Positions 33,837-42,711 are shown, counted from the first letter of the stretch. The stretch: 64,000 nt of DNA from an uncultured Lachnospiraceae bacterium (GCA_902476265.1 CABSCP010000001.1:372001-436000); one strand, 5' to 3'. Notes: generated by a model not told the origin, from the sequence alone. Made by a program: numbers and translations.

Positions 33837-34715
33837 TTATTTCCTGTAATCGCTTCTGATAAAAGGTTCTTCGATTTTTTCTTCTGTCAGAAGGCGATAT
33901 TTCTGTGGGCGGCGGTAGGCGTTGCCGTGGACTTCCGTCTTTCGGTATTCCCGGAGCATGTCCATGTCAAAGTCAGCCATATATATGCCTTCCTTACTGT
34001 CGGCTTCCAGGATGCAGGTGTCTCTGGATTCCGGGAGGGCAGGAAGATAAGCCACGCCGTCAAAGGCGGAAGAGTGTCCGTTGCAGTCCGGCTGTCCTGC
34101 AGGGTAGTTACAGGTAGCAATGCCCGTCATATTTTCAAAGGCCCTGGCACGAAGCTGGGACAGGCGGTTAATTTCCATGGGACAGGCGTTTGGAACCAGG
34201 ACGATTTCAGCGCCTTTCAGCATCAGAATCCGGGCACTTTCCGGGAATTCCCTGTCATAGCAGATCATGGCTCCCAGTTTTACCGGGCCGATTGCCGTGT
34301 CCAGGTCTGCGGTATAAAAATCATTTCCGGGAGTCAGCCTGCATTCTTCTCCAAAATCACAGGTGTGTACTTTGGAATAGGAAAAAACCTGTCTGCCGTG
34401 TCTGTCGAACAGGATCAGCGTATTTCTGGGAAGTGGCTCATGGCTTTCCAAAAGGGTGATACCGATTGCCATATCCAGTTCTTTGGCACAGTTTTTGAAT
34501 GCCAGAACAAAATCACTATGGGGAGAAATGGCCTCGGATTTCAGCTTTTCAATTTCTTCGGGGATGTGGTAGCCATTGCTCCACATTTCCGGGAAAAGGG
34601 CGATATCCGCACCCATTTCCTTCGCTTTTTTGCAGGCGGCAAGGCCTTTTTTTAAGTTTTCATCCGCTGCCTTTCCGGGAAGAAGCTGTAGGAGTGCAAC
34701 ATGAAGTGTTTTCAT
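33837..34715 (-). CDS. Carbon-nitrogen hydrolase (nitrilase superfamily amidase)
   Basis: 292-residue cytoplasmic C-N hydrolase. The Glu-Lys-Cys triad is visible: Glu43 in ALFPEMWSNGY, Lys at YSKVHTCDFGEE (about residue 114), and Cys in GAMICYDREFPESAR (about residue 150). Family endings RPQKYRLLTEEKIEE match the omega-amidase/N-carbamoyl-type branch. The substrate is not predictable from sequence. It starts 15 bases before the DHFR-like gene, and the two probably form one transcript with tetR. Confidence 0.9.
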   Translation of the reverse strand: MKTLHVALLQLLPGKAADENLKKGLAACKKAKEMGADIALFPEMWSNGYHIPEEIEKLKSEAISPHSDFVLAFKNCAKELDMAIGITLLESHEPLPRNTLILFDRHGRQVFSYSKVHTCDFGEECRLTPGNDFYTADLDTAIGPVKLGAMICYDREFPESARILMLKGAEIVLVPNACPMEINRLSQLRARAFENMTGIATCNYPAGQPDCNGHSSAFDGVAYLPALPESRDTCILEADSKEGIYMADFDMDMLREYRKTEVHGNAYRRPQKYRLLTEEKIEEPFIRSDYRK

Positions 34716-34743
34716 AGAGTTCCTCTTTCTGTACCTTTATTCC

Positions 34744-34872
34744 CGCGAGCAACGAGCCAAGTAGCCATGCTTGCATGGATATTTGGCGACTGCCGCGAGG
34801 GTCAAATACCCCGCTGCTCTGCGGCGCTGCAAGTTTGATATCCCGTTGCTTGCAGCGGGGTCTTTGATTTTA
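34744..34872. repeat. Nested inverted-repeat element, mobile-repeat-like
   Basis: About 130 bases of stacked inverted repeats: GCCATGC and GCATGG (34764-34777) inside GCCAA/TTGGC; CCCCGCTGC (34809-34817) with GCAGCGGGG (34852-34860); the motif CCGCGAG occurs twice (34743-34749 and 34793-34799). TCAAA and TTTGA add an outer pair. Size and folding resemble MITE/REP-like intergenic repeats. The right-hand part is translated as the C-terminus of the adjacent NTF2-like gene. Confidence 0.6.
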
Positions 34873-35233
34873 TCGCTTTTCCGATCTGTTTATCCAGCCG
34901 CCACTGGGGGGCGGTGCCGTCGTCTCCCCAATATTCATCAAGGGAGAGGATTTTCCCATTCAGGACTTTTAGGAAAGAAGTCACATGAAAGGATACCGGC
35001 TGGTCTGTTCCATAGACATGTGTAACGGTGATGATCAGGTCGCCTGTTTTTTCCAGGCGTTCCACTTCTCCGTCCCATTGGCCGGGATATTCACAATTTG
35101 CCCGGATGAATTCGTCAACGGTAAAGCATTCATTCGTGTTATGCCACTTTATAAGAGCATCCGGTGAAAAATAAGTTTTTATGGAAGCGGCGTCCTGTTT
35201 GACCACCGCTTTCCAATAGTCATAAATATTCAT
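34802..35233 (-). CDS. NTF2-like/SnoaL-like small protein
   Basis: 143-residue protein of the NTF2-like superfamily, a cone-shaped fold used for small-molecule isomerases and binding. Family pattern: YDYWKAVVKQDAASIKTYFSPDALIKWHNTN, then FLKVLNGKILSLDEYWGDDGTAPQWR. The last 19 or so residues (after KAIKSK) are encoded by the inverted-repeat element at 34744-34872, so the original C-terminus has been replaced or extended. It follows the CAT-like gene by 15 bases. Enzymatic activity not predictable. Confidence 0.85.
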   Translation of the reverse strand: MNIYDYWKAVVKQDAASIKTYFSPDALIKWHNTNECFTVDEFIRANCEYPGQWDGEVERLEKTGDLIITVTHVYGTDQPVSFHVTSFLKVLNGKILSLDEYWGDDGTAPQWRLDKQIGKAIKSKTPLQATGYQTCSAAEQRGI

Positions 35234-35248
35234 AAAAATTCTCCCTTC

Positions 35249-35875
35249 TTATTCGGCGGAGTCTGAAAGATTCAGGATGCAGTTCTGCAGTTTGTCAAGA
35301 AACGCACAGGCCTCCAGGCCGTCCATCTGGACGTGGTGGAATTGAAAAGATACCTGCAGTCTGGCGCCGGATTCCGTCTGTCTGTATTTTCCCCAGATCA
35401 GAAAGGGATTGTTGAAAATACCGCTGTACATATTTACAACACCGTCTATCTCATATTTTACCAGGCTGGATGTGCCTATAATCATGTGATCCTCAATTTC
35501 ATAGTCTGTGCATGTTTGCGCCACTTTTTGGGTCAATTCCAGATAGGAACGGCTGAAGGTTTCCAGCTGAGGGAGGAAGGGGATATCACAGGCATTGATG
35601 CCGCCGTTTTGATTGGAAACGATTACATTGACTCCTATTTTGTCATATTCCAGCATCTTGTCCCCTGCAGGCAGCAGCCGAAATTCCCTGGTCTGACTGG
35701 CCGCAAGCCCGATACAGTAGCACAGAAGCATATTCAGTTTATAACCTTTGGAAGTCAGTGTTAATAAATTTGACAGGTCCAGGGTTTTAAAGATGGTGAC
35801 CATGGGCATGGGAGCATTGTGATATAAATTCCAGCTGGCAGCCCGGTTTGTGGTCATGGGATCAATTTCTCTCAT
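35249..35875 (-). CDS. Chloramphenicol-acetyltransferase-like enzyme (CatA fold)
   Basis: 208-residue acetyl-CoA-dependent acetyltransferase of the CatA family. The catalytic motif HHxxxDG is present (FQFHHVQMDGLEACAFLDKL), with the IIGTSSLVKYEIDGVVN and FLIWGKYRQ blocks. The length is normal for the family. The ATG at 35875 follows AAGGAG; the frame is open further upstream. Many chromosomal members in Clostridia have not been shown to confer resistance, so drug acetylation should not be assumed. It is the first gene of the leftward group with the NTF2-like gene. Confidence 0.85.
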   Translation of the reverse strand: MREIDPMTTNRAASWNLYHNAPMPMVTIFKTLDLSNLLTLTSKGYKLNMLLCYCIGLAASQTREFRLLPAGDKMLEYDKIGVNVIVSNQNGGINACDIPFLPQLETFSRSYLELTQKVAQTCTDYEIEDHMIIGTSSLVKYEIDGVVNMYSGIFNNPFLIWGKYRQTESGARLQVSFQFHHVQMDGLEACAFLDKLQNCILNLSDSAE

Positions 35876-35940
35876 AGCATTCCTCTCCTTTACTTCTATT
35901 TCTTTAACGCTTTTAGAAAACCGGAAATGGCTGATAAGAC

Positions 35941-36095
35941 TCAACCGATTCCGATAATAATTTCTCTATAGCTGTTTTTGACAGCTTCTTGTTCTGCAAA
36001 AAAAATCAAGTTTCCGCCCAATCCATTTTCCGGTTCGCTCTGGCTTATATAAAGGCGCCATATTTCAAATGCTTCTGTATTATCTTCATCTTGGG
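35941..36095 (-). pseudogene. C-terminal remnant of an unidentified gene
   Basis: On the minus strand a frame reads TEGTQDEDNTEAFEIWRLYI, continues to NGLGGNLIFFAEQEAV and ends at a TGA (35941-35943). It looks like real protein but has no start; it begins in the perfect inverted repeat at 36096-36137 and is out of frame with the upstream HEAT-like gene. Best explained as a gene truncated by insertion or deletion at the repeat. Family not recognised. Confidence 0.4.
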
Positions 36096-36137
36096 TACCC
36101 TCAGTTGACAAGTGTGTCCCCTTGTCAACTGAGGGTA
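36096..36137. repeat. Perfect 17-bp inverted repeat
   Basis: TACCCTCAGTTGACAAG (36096-36112) is repeated in reverse complement at 36121-36137 around an 8-base loop. No T run follows, so it is not a classical terminator. It separates the HEAT-like gene from the truncated fragment. Confidence 0.8.
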
Positions 36138-36145
36138 GTTGTGTT

Positions 36146-36595
36146 TCATAATTTTTGTATTTCTTTCAACGCTTTTTGAATATCCTTATAAACTAAAGGC
36201 TGCATATTATCGTCATAAACAGATATATTTGCCTTATGAAGCGCAGAAAGAATATCATTTTTTAATTCTGGCTTATACTCAGCAATAATCGGGAGCAGCT
36301 TAATACACTGTCTTGCCGTGATAGGTTTCACATCTGTTATGTGTTTCAAATATTTATCAATGATTTCATCAATTTTGTAATCTTTATCCCATTTTGCATT
36401 ATAGGCAAGTAGTGTAAGCCCTCTTGTACGGATATAAGAATTATCGCTGTCAAGCATATCACTTAATCGATCCACATAGGGATAGACACAATCCGTTTCT
36501 TCACTTTCTTTTTGCAATTCCTGTAAGGCTTTATATGCAATATTATTATTTTTATCAAACAATAATTCAAATGTATCTGCTATATTAAGTAACAC
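36146..36595 (-). CDS. HEAT-repeat-like protein (often labelled SufBD-like)
   Basis: 149-residue all-helical protein. Helical pairs such as NIAYKALQELQKESEE, VYPYVDRLSDMLDSDNSYIRTRGLTLL and ARQCIKLLPIIAEYKPELKNDIL are HEAT/ARM-like. Very similar proteins in Lachnospiraceae are called SufBD proteins in databases, without evidence of Fe-S cluster function. The start is a GTG behind AAGGAG. Base composition is clearly more AT-rich than the flanking operons, fitting an acquired segment. A scaffold or binding role is inferred only from the fold. Confidence 0.8.
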   Translation of the reverse strand: MLLNIADTFELLFDKNNNIAYKALQELQKESEETDCVYPYVDRLSDMLDSDNSYIRTRGLTLLAYNAKWDKDYKIDEIIDKYLKHITDVKPITARQCIKLLPIIAEYKPELKNDILSALHKANISVYDDNMQPLVYKDIQKALKEIQKL

Positions 36596-37158
36596 AATAT
36601 TCTCCTTCTCAACTTTAAATTTATCAGTCCGACAAACTGAATTTATCTGATTATATATTTTCTCATTTCATTTGAATCTATTTCTTCCATTCAACGACAA
36701 TTTTTTGGTACTCCAGCAGTTGTAGATATCAATATTCATTTTTGATTCCTCATCGCCAAATACAAGATTTGTAATCCAATATAAATATAAAATCATCAAA
36801 CAAAGATGTATTCATCGGCTCAAACATCAGCCATTTTCTGTTATGATAGGTTGCGTTTTGCCACCTCGGCGATATTTATATTCATAAGTCCACGCTTTAC
36901 CACCTTTGTTTTCGAGTTGGTATTCCTGCCGGGATATAGTACTTTATATCAGGAAACATTTTTTCATTTATTTCGGCTTTTTATTACAGTATATCTGATA
37001 TTAATAAAAAGGTAAACAAATTTACGGATTAAAATGCTGTATGACATTCAGATGCCTTTCTCAAACGCCTAATAATAAAAATTGTTGATTATTCTGCTTT
37101 ATTGAGTAATAATTAAATTAACACGCAAAGCGTACACAATGAACATAGGAGAAAAGCT
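36596..37158. other. AT-rich gap with gene remnants, no intact gene
   Basis: No complete gene is supported. Minus-strand fragments look protein-like: 36668-36796 (42 codons containing NLVFGDEESKMNIDIYNCWS) and 36827-36931 (containing EYQLENKGGKAWTYEYKYRR, ending in a TGA). Neither has a ribosome site or recognisable family. The stretch appears to be the decayed edge of an acquired island. Confidence 0.5.
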
Positions 37159-37292
37159 ATGGATACCAGACAAACACTGATAGAGTTGAGAGAGCCGGGA
37201 GGAAAGGCGGCAGTTTGCAGACTGACATATGAGGAATGCCGTGTGCTGATCCAAAGTATGAAATTTGGAGACACAAGCAGTCTATTTGGAAA
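37159..37292 (+). pseudogene. Truncated 5' end of a small gene
   Basis: An ATG at 37159 behind AGGAG opens a frame reading MDTRQTLIELREPGGKAAVC and on to MKFGDTSSLF, plausible protein, but from 37293 the frame runs through a terminator-like hairpin and then the promoter of the next operon. Most likely the first 45 codons of a gene whose remainder has been lost. Family unknown. Confidence 0.3.
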
Positions 37293-37354
37293 CGAAAAGG
37301 GTACCGCACAATCTAAGCAGACATGTCCGTTTAGATTGTGCGGTACCCTTTTCG
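37293..37354 (+). terminator. Very long perfect hairpin, terminator-like
   Basis: The 24 bases at 37293-37316 are the exact reverse complement of 37331-37354, around a 14-base loop. The right arm ends in CCCTTTTCG, so a short T run is present. It isolates the downstream redox operon from upstream transcription. The perfect pairing is longer than normal for a terminator. Confidence 0.7.
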
Positions 37355-37426
37355 GATTTCAGGTGCAACCATTTTTTGAACAAATTTACGATTCATTTTG
37401 GCAGCACTACATTCGCACGTCTCTCA

Positions 37427-37455
37427 TTGACTTTTCCACTCAGTTCTGTTACTCT
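37427..37455 (+). promoter_or_regulatory. Promoter of the redox operon
   Basis: TTGACT (37427-37432) and TACTCT (37450-37455) with a 17-base spacer, 43 bases before the first gene and after the long hairpin. Confidence 0.55.
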
Positions 37456-37498
37456 GTACATAGAGAGTCGGTCGCATGGACGACTTATGGAGGCGGTT

Positions 37499-39220
37499 AT
37501 GGATGAGGGACGTTTGAACAGGCAGCTTGCAAAAAAATACGGCGGCAGGGTTTCAGCCCGGCTGGAGGATGACCGGGTGGTGGTATCGGGGCATCTGGAT
37601 GACTGGCAGGATATTGTGGACGCCTGCAGTATGTGTGTGCAGAAGGAGAAGCGGGTTCATGTGGTGAACGATATTGTCCCTGAGGGGATCGTTATACCGC
37701 CCATGCGCTGTCCCGGGGAGAAGGACAGTCAGCTGGAGGGATGCAGGCCGGATGTGCTCATCATCGGGGGCGGTATTTCCGGGGCCAGCATCGCGCGGGA
37801 GCTTTCCAAATGGAAGCTGGATATTCTTCTGGTGGAGAAAGAAGCGGATCTGGCGGTGCAGGCTTCCGGGCGCAACGACGGGGAGGTACATCCCGGTGTG
37901 GATCTGAATAAGGGGAGTTTAAAGCAGCATTATGTGCTTTTGGGAAATGCCATGTATGAAGAGGTGTGTCGTCAGCTGGATGTGCCTTTCACCCGGTGCG
38001 GGCAGTATGTGGGGTTTACCGACAGGATCGCCTGGCCGCTGGTGCAGCTTTATGCCTGGCAGCGGAGGCATATCTGCAAAGTAGCGGACACCAGGGTGAT
38101 CGGACAAAAGGCTTTCCGGGCGGCGGAACCGGAGTTAAATCCGGACTTTAAGTTTGCCATGTACAATCCCAGCGCTGGCTGTGTCAGTCCTTATGAACTG
38201 ACCATCGCTTATGGGGAGAACGCGGTACAAAACGGGGCGCAGATTTCCCTGAATACCGCGGTTTTGGATATGGAGGTCAAAGACGGCAGGATTATCAGCG
38301 TGCGCACCAACCGGGGGCGCATTTATCCGGCGCTGGTGATCAATGCTGCGGGAACCTTTGCAGAGGATGTGGCCGGTATGGCACAAGACCGGTTTTATTC
38401 CATCCACCCCAGAAGGGGCACCAATTCCATTTTGGATAAAAAGGCCAACCATCTGGTGGGGAGCATTTCTTCCATAAAAATGTTGAAAAAAACGGCCGGG
38501 CACACCAAGGGCGGCGGCCTGCTGCATACGGTGGACCACAACGTGCTGGTAGGGCCGGATGCGGTGGAAACTTTTGAAAAAGAAAATTTTGAAACCCGCC
38601 AGTCCTCCATTGACGCGGTTTTTTCCAAGCAGAAAAACACCGCAAGCGGGTTGAGCCAGCGGGATATCATCACTTATTTTACGGGGGTGCGGGCAGCCAC
38701 TTTTGAAGAGGATTTTGTCATAGAAAAAGGACGGAGGACAAAAAATCTGATCCATTGCGCGGGTATCCAGTCTCCGGGCCTGACCACGGCCCCGGCGGTG
38801 GCGCTGGATGTGGAGAAGATGGCGGTGGAAATGCTTTCTGCCGGAAAAAAGGTGTTAAGGAACCCGTCTTTTGATCCGGTCCGAAAGGGGGTGCCCCGGC
38901 TGCGGGAGCTGCCGCAAAAGGAGCGGGACCGGCTGATCCGGGAAAATCCGGATTACGGTGTGATCGTCTGCCGGTGTGAAGAGATCAGCAAAGGGGAAAT
39001 TCTGGATGCGCTGGACGCGCCTTTTTCCGTGCATACGGTGGACGGGATCAAGAAAAGGCTGCGGCCGGGGATGGGACGGTGTCAGGGCGGTTTCTGCATG
39101 CCGCTGGTGGCAAAAATCATCAGTGAGCACGATGGAATTCCCGTTTCGGAAGTGAAAAAGGCGGGAGCGGATGCGGTGATCAGTTATGGGCCTACCAGAG
39201 CAGCCGGAGAGGAGGTATGA
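37499..39220 (+). CDS. GlpA-like FAD oxidoreductase with BFD-like [2Fe-2S] domain
   Basis: 573-residue flavoprotein of the anaerobic glycerol-3-phosphate dehydrogenase (GlpA/GlpD) class. A short N-terminal domain (about 1-65, containing VVVSGHLDDWQDIVDACSMC) precedes the FAD-binding motif VLIIGGGISGASIARELS. The DAO barrel holds QASGRNDGEVHPGVDLNKGSLK and HPRRGTNSIL. The C-terminus has a BFD-like cluster site: CRCEE, then GMGRCQGGFC. ATG 37499 follows GGAGG; an in-frame ATG lies at 37487. It overlaps the next gene by four bases. The substrate is presumably a polyol phosphate but may differ from glycerol-3-phosphate. Confidence 0.88.
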   Translation: MDEGRLNRQLAKKYGGRVSARLEDDRVVVSGHLDDWQDIVDACSMCVQKEKRVHVVNDIVPEGIVIPPMRCPGEKDSQLEGCRPDVLIIGGGISGASIARELSKWKLDILLVEKEADLAVQASGRNDGEVHPGVDLNKGSLKQHYVLLGNAMYEEVCRQLDVPFTRCGQYVGFTDRIAWPLVQLYAWQRRHICKVADTRVIGQKAFRAAEPELNPDFKFAMYNPSAGCVSPYELTIAYGENAVQNGAQISLNTAVLDMEVKDGRIISVRTNRGRIYPALVINAAGTFAEDVAGMAQDRFYSIHPRRGTNSILDKKANHLVGSISSIKMLKKTAGHTKGGGLLHTVDHNVLVGPDAVETFEKENFETRQSSIDAVFSKQKNTASGLSQRDIITYFTGVRAATFEEDFVIEKGRRTKNLIHCAGIQSPGLTTAPAVALDVEKMAVEMLSAGKKVLRNPSFDPVRKGVPRLRELPQKERDRLIRENPDYGVIVCRCEEISKGEILDALDAPFSVHTVDGIKKRLRPGMGRCQGGFCMPLVAKIISEHDGIPVSEVKKAGADAVISYGPTRAAGEEV

Positions 39221-40524
39221 TGGAAAAAACCGATGTGTTGGTGATTGGCGGCGGCCCGGCAGGTCTGGCCGCGGCCATCGAAGCGGACAAAGAGGGGGCG
39301 AAGGTGCTTCTGATTGAGAGGGAGGAGCGCCTGGGCGGTATTTTAAAGCAGTGTATCCACGATGGCTTCGGCCTTGTCCGGTTCGGGGAAAAGCTGTCCG
39401 GCCCGGAATATGCGGAGCGTTTTATCGAGGAGTTTGAGAGCAGGGGGATCGCCTGCCGCACCCAGGCCTTTGTGACGGATTTGAAGAAGCGGGACGGAGG
39501 TTATTATGTGACTTTTGTGGACCGCTGTGGGGTGACGGAGCTTTTCTGTACGGCGCTGGTGCTGGCCACCGGATGCCGGGAGCGGACGGCAAAGCAGGTA
39601 TTCATTCACGGCACCCGGCCCGCGGGGGTTTTTACCGCCGGGACGGCACAGCATTTTGTGAATCTGATGGGAGAAATGGTGACAAAGCGCTGTGTGATTT
39701 TAGGCAGCGGGGACATCGGTCTGATCATGGCCCGGCGGCTGACCCTGGAAGGGGCCAGGGTGCTGGGAGTTTATGAGGTGAAGCCGGAGCCTTCGGGGCT
39801 GTCCAGGAATATCCGGCAGTGCCTGGAGGATTTTGATATTCCTCTTTATTTGTCCCATACCGTGACCCGTGTATTCGGACAGGAGCGGCTCACCGGTGTG
39901 GAGGTGGCTGCGGTGGATGAAAAGGGAAAGCCGGTGGCAGGCAGTGAACAGCGGATTGACTGCGACGCGCTGATCCTTTCCGTGGGGCTGATCCCGGAAA
40001 ATGAGGTGGCGGAAAAGCTGGAAATCGCTCTTGATCCGGCCACCAAAGGGCCGGTGTGCGATACCGGTTTTATGACCGGTGCAGCGGGGGTTTTTTCCTG
40101 CGGCAATGCGCTGCATGTGAATGATCTGGTGGATTATGTTTCCGAAAGCGGGGAACTTGCGGGCAGGAATGCGGCCCGTTACAGCCTGCATGTGAACCGG
40201 AAGAACCTCCGGGAAAAGACGGTGCTTCCTAACAAAGGGGAAGAAAAGGCAGAGAGGGTAAAAGAAATCCTTTTTGAAAAGGGAGAAGGATTTCAGTATC
40301 TGGTCCCGCAAAAACTGGCTCTGCAAGACTGCAACGAGAAAGTGACCCTCTATTTCCGGAGCAGACGAACCATGGCGGCGGCACAGTTGACCGTGCGGGT
40401 GGACGGAAAGGAAGTGTTCCGGAAGTCCTATACCGGTTTAAAGCCGCCGGAAATGCAGCGTATTAAGCTGGATCCGGCAGATTGGCCCATCCGCCCGGAC
40501 AGCCGTATCTGTTTTACCCTGTAA
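39217..40524 (+). CDS. NAD(P)/FAD-dependent oxidoreductase
   Basis: 435-residue pyridine-nucleotide-disulfide-oxidoreductase-like flavoprotein. FAD motif VLVIGGGPAGLAAAIEA at the N-terminus, ALVLATGCRER in the middle, second nucleotide motif CVILGSGDIGLIMARR, and GVFSCGNALHVNDLVDYVSESG for the FAD ribityl site. No redox-active CxxC is seen. The last 80 residues form an extra beta domain. This protein type usually pairs with a GlpA-like dehydrogenase and DUF1667 in Clostridia, passing electrons to or from NAD(P). It overlaps the upstream stop by four bases behind GGAGAGGAGG. Confidence 0.9.
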   Translation: MMEKTDVLVIGGGPAGLAAAIEADKEGAKVLLIEREERLGGILKQCIHDGFGLVRFGEKLSGPEYAERFIEEFESRGIACRTQAFVTDLKKRDGGYYVTFVDRCGVTELFCTALVLATGCRERTAKQVFIHGTRPAGVFTAGTAQHFVNLMGEMVTKRCVILGSGDIGLIMARRLTLEGARVLGVYEVKPEPSGLSRNIRQCLEDFDIPLYLSHTVTRVFGQERLTGVEVAAVDEKGKPVAGSEQRIDCDALILSVGLIPENEVAEKLEIALDPATKGPVCDTGFMTGAAGVFSCGNALHVNDLVDYVSESGELAGRNAARYSLHVNRKNLREKTVLPNKGEEKAERVKEILFEKGEGFQYLVPQKLALQDCNEKVTLYFRSRRTMAAAQLTVRVDGKEVFRKSYTGLKPPEMQRIKLDPADWPIRPDSRICFTL

Positions 40525-40534
40525 GGAGGCGCCC

Positions 40535-40954
40535 ATGAAAAAGGAAACTGAGTTTACCTGTATCGTCTGTCCAAACGGCTGCCCGCTGCAGGTGAAATGG
40601 GAGGAAGGCAGCGCTGATTTTACGGTGAGCGGCAACCGTTGTCCTAAGGGAAAGGAGTTTGCCGTCAGTGAAATGACTGCGCCGAAACGGACCATCTGTT
40701 CCACGGTGCGCACGGTGTTTGAAGGAGTTCCGGTGCTGCCCGTGCGGCTTTCGGCGGAGATTCCCAAAGAACGGATTTTTGATGTGATGGAACAGATCAG
40801 AAGGGCCTGTGTCACAAAGCCGGTGGAACGGGGCAGTGTAGTGGTGGAAAATGTATGCGGGCTGGGAGTGGATGTGATCGCCACCAGCGGCATTTTAAAG
40901 GAAAAAGAGAAAAACGGGACGCTGCGGACTGTAGCAGAAAAGAGGAGAGTATGA
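40535..40954 (+). CDS. DUF1667 protein, Cys-rich
   Basis: 139-residue DUF1667 protein. The N-terminal metal-binding motif is CIVCPNGCPL, followed by a fourth cysteine in GNRCPKGKEFA; these four Cys probably hold an Fe-S cluster or zinc. The remainder (TICSTVRTVFEG, LPVRLSAEIPKERIFDVM) is the conserved family part. Known: DUF1667 genes stand beside GlpA-like and FAD/NAD oxidoreductases in Firmicutes; it is probably the third subunit of the dehydrogenase complex, standing in for GlpC. It overlaps the next gene by four bases. Confidence 0.9.
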   Translation: MKKETEFTCIVCPNGCPLQVKWEEGSADFTVSGNRCPKGKEFAVSEMTAPKRTICSTVRTVFEGVPVLPVRLSAEIPKERIFDVMEQIRRACVTKPVERGSVVVENVCGLGVDVIATSGILKEKEKNGTLRTVAEKRRV

Positions 40955-42711
40955 GCACAAAACCATATAAGGGATTTGAACCGGACTGGGTGAAAACGGC
41001 GGCGCCAAAAGACAGCTATCGTTCCATTTTCCGCTGGGGGGACCCGGATTATGTGAAATATCCCAAAGAGACCCTTTATAAGATGATAAAGGAAAAGTTT
41101 CACATGACGGATGAGGATTTTAAGCAGTATGATGGAGATATCGGCATGGACTCCGTGAAGCTGGACGCGCCCTGCAATCTGGACCCCGTCCATATCCGGG
41201 CGCTGGAAGAAATCGTGGGGAAGGAGTTTGTCACCACGGAGGACTATCCCCGGCTGGCGGTGGCTTACGGAAAAACGGGTTATGACGCGCTGCGCCTGCG
41301 GGAACGCCGGGTGGACTGTCTGCCGGATGTGGTGGTCTATCCCGATACCACGGAGCAGATTGAAAAAATCGTCGCTTACAGCGCTGCCCACAACATCCCT
41401 CTGTATGTGTATGGCGGGGGCAGCAGCGTGACCAGGGGCGTGGAGCCGGTAAAGGGAGGAATTTCCCTGGATATGCGGCTGCGCTACAATAAAGTGCTTT
41501 CCTTTAACGAGACGGATCAGACCATCACCGTTCAGACAGGCATGTCAGGCCCTAAGCTGGAGGATACCTTAAACCGTGCCCAGGAGCTTTTTGGGGCGAA
41601 GCGCGCCTATACCTGCGGCCATTTTCCCCAGTCCTTTGAATACAGCAGCGTGGGCGGCTGGGTGGTGACCCGGGGAGCGGGCCAGAACAGCACTTACTAT
41701 GGCTGTATCACGGATCTGGTCATGGGGCAGAAGTACGCCACGCCCATCGGTACCATCTGCACCAGCCATTATCCCAGGGAAGCCACCGGCCCCAATTTAA
41801 ATCAGATCATGATGGGCGGAGAGGGCACATTCGGGGTGCTGACAGAGGTGACGTTAAAAATTTTCCGATACATGCCGGAAAACAGAGTCCGCTTTTCCTT
41901 TATTTTCCATGACTGGCCTACGGCAATGGAGGCGGCCCGGGAAATGATGCAGTGCGAAGCGGGATTTTCCTCCGTATTCCGTCTTTCCGACCCGGAGGAA
42001 ACCAATCTGATGCTGCGCCTTTATAATGTGGATGAAACGCCCCTGCAGAAACTGTTTGACCTGCGGGGCTATGAAGATATGAAACGCTGCCTGTTTTTGG
42101 GCTTTACCGACGGGGAAAAGGGATTTTCCAAAAATGTGGCAAAAAATATCAAGCGGATCGCCCACCGTTACGGCGGCATGAGCCTCACCTCGTTTGTGGC
42201 CAAAAGCTGGGAGCACGGCCGGTTTACGGACCCCTATCTGCGGGATACCATGCTGGATTTCGGCATCATGACGGACACTCTGGAATGTACGGTGAACTGG
42301 TCCAATATGGCGAAGGTGCATGAGGAGGTGCGCAAGGTGTGTCATGCCCTTCCCAACACCATCGTCACCACCCATATGTCCCATTGCTATCCCCAGGGGG
42401 CGAATCTGTATTTCATTTTCATCACCCGGATGGACGATGCGGAGAAATTTAAGGCTTATCACAGCACCATTCTGGATGCGATCCAGAAATCCGGAGCCGC
42501 GCTGAGCCATCATCACGGCATCGGAAAGATGTTCGGCCCCTGGCTGGAGGGCAGCCTGGGCGCGAAAGAATACGGCGTGATCCGTCTGCTGCGGGATTAC
42601 TTTGACCCCGGCCACAACATGAATCCGGGGGGCACTCTGGGGCTGGATCTTAAGGAGGATCAAAAGCGCTTCCAGCGGGAGGATGTGAACCAGCGGGACG
42701 GCAGGGTATAA
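40951..42711 (+). CDS. FAD-linked oxidase, alkylglycerone-phosphate-synthase-like
   Basis: 586-residue VAO/PCMH-fold flavoprotein resembling alkyl-dihydroxyacetonephosphate synthase (AGPS). The FAD domain starts at about residue 125 (CLPDVVVYPDTTEQIEKIV, YVYGGGSSVTRGVEP, NQIMMGGEGTFGVLTEVTL). The C-terminal active-site motif ALSHHHGIGKMFGPWL matches the HHHG-G-K site of AGPS, and MNPGGTLGL is the usual family end. No peroxisomal signal, as expected. AGPS exchanges an acyl group for a fatty alcohol on DHAP in ether-lipid synthesis; whether this enzyme does that, the reverse, or simple 2-hydroxy-acid oxidation is not decided. The ATG overlaps the DUF1667 stop. Confidence 0.85.
   Translation: MSTKPYKGFEPDWVKTAAPKDSYRSIFRWGDPDYVKYPKETLYKMIKEKFHMTDEDFKQYDGDIGMDSVKLDAPCNLDPVHIRALEEIVGKEFVTTEDYPRLAVAYGKTGYDALRLRERRVDCLPDVVVYPDTTEQIEKIVAYSAAHNIPLYVYGGGSSVTRGVEPVKGGISLDMRLRYNKVLSFNETDQTITVQTGMSGPKLEDTLNRAQELFGAKRAYTCGHFPQSFEYSSVGGWVVTRGAGQNSTYYGCITDLVMGQKYATPIGTICTSHYPREATGPNLNQIMMGGEGTFGVLTEVTLKIFRYMPENRVRFSFIFHDWPTAMEAAREMMQCEAGFSSVFRLSDPEETNLMLRLYNVDETPLQKLFDLRGYEDMKRCLFLGFTDGEKGFSKNVAKNIKRIAHRYGGMSLTSFVAKSWEHGRFTDPYLRDTMLDFGIMTDTLECTVNWSNMAKVHEEVRKVCHALPNTIVTTHMSHCYPQGANLYFIFITRMDDAEKFKAYHSTILDAIQKSGAALSHHHGIGKMFGPWLEGSLGAKEYGVIRLLRDYFDPGHNMNPGGTLGLDLKEDQKRFQREDVNQRDGRV

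Noticed and set aside
35249..35875. Chloramphenicol resistance gene
   Set aside because: The fold and HHxxxDG motif fit, but many chromosomal relatives are untested; resistance cannot be claimed from sequence.
36096..36137. Terminator
   Set aside because: The hairpin is perfect but has no T run on either side; listed as a repeat instead.
36806..37015. 69-codon rightward hydrophobic frame
   Set aside because: The minus strand here reads as a better protein fragment; hydrophobicity comes from T-rich composition.
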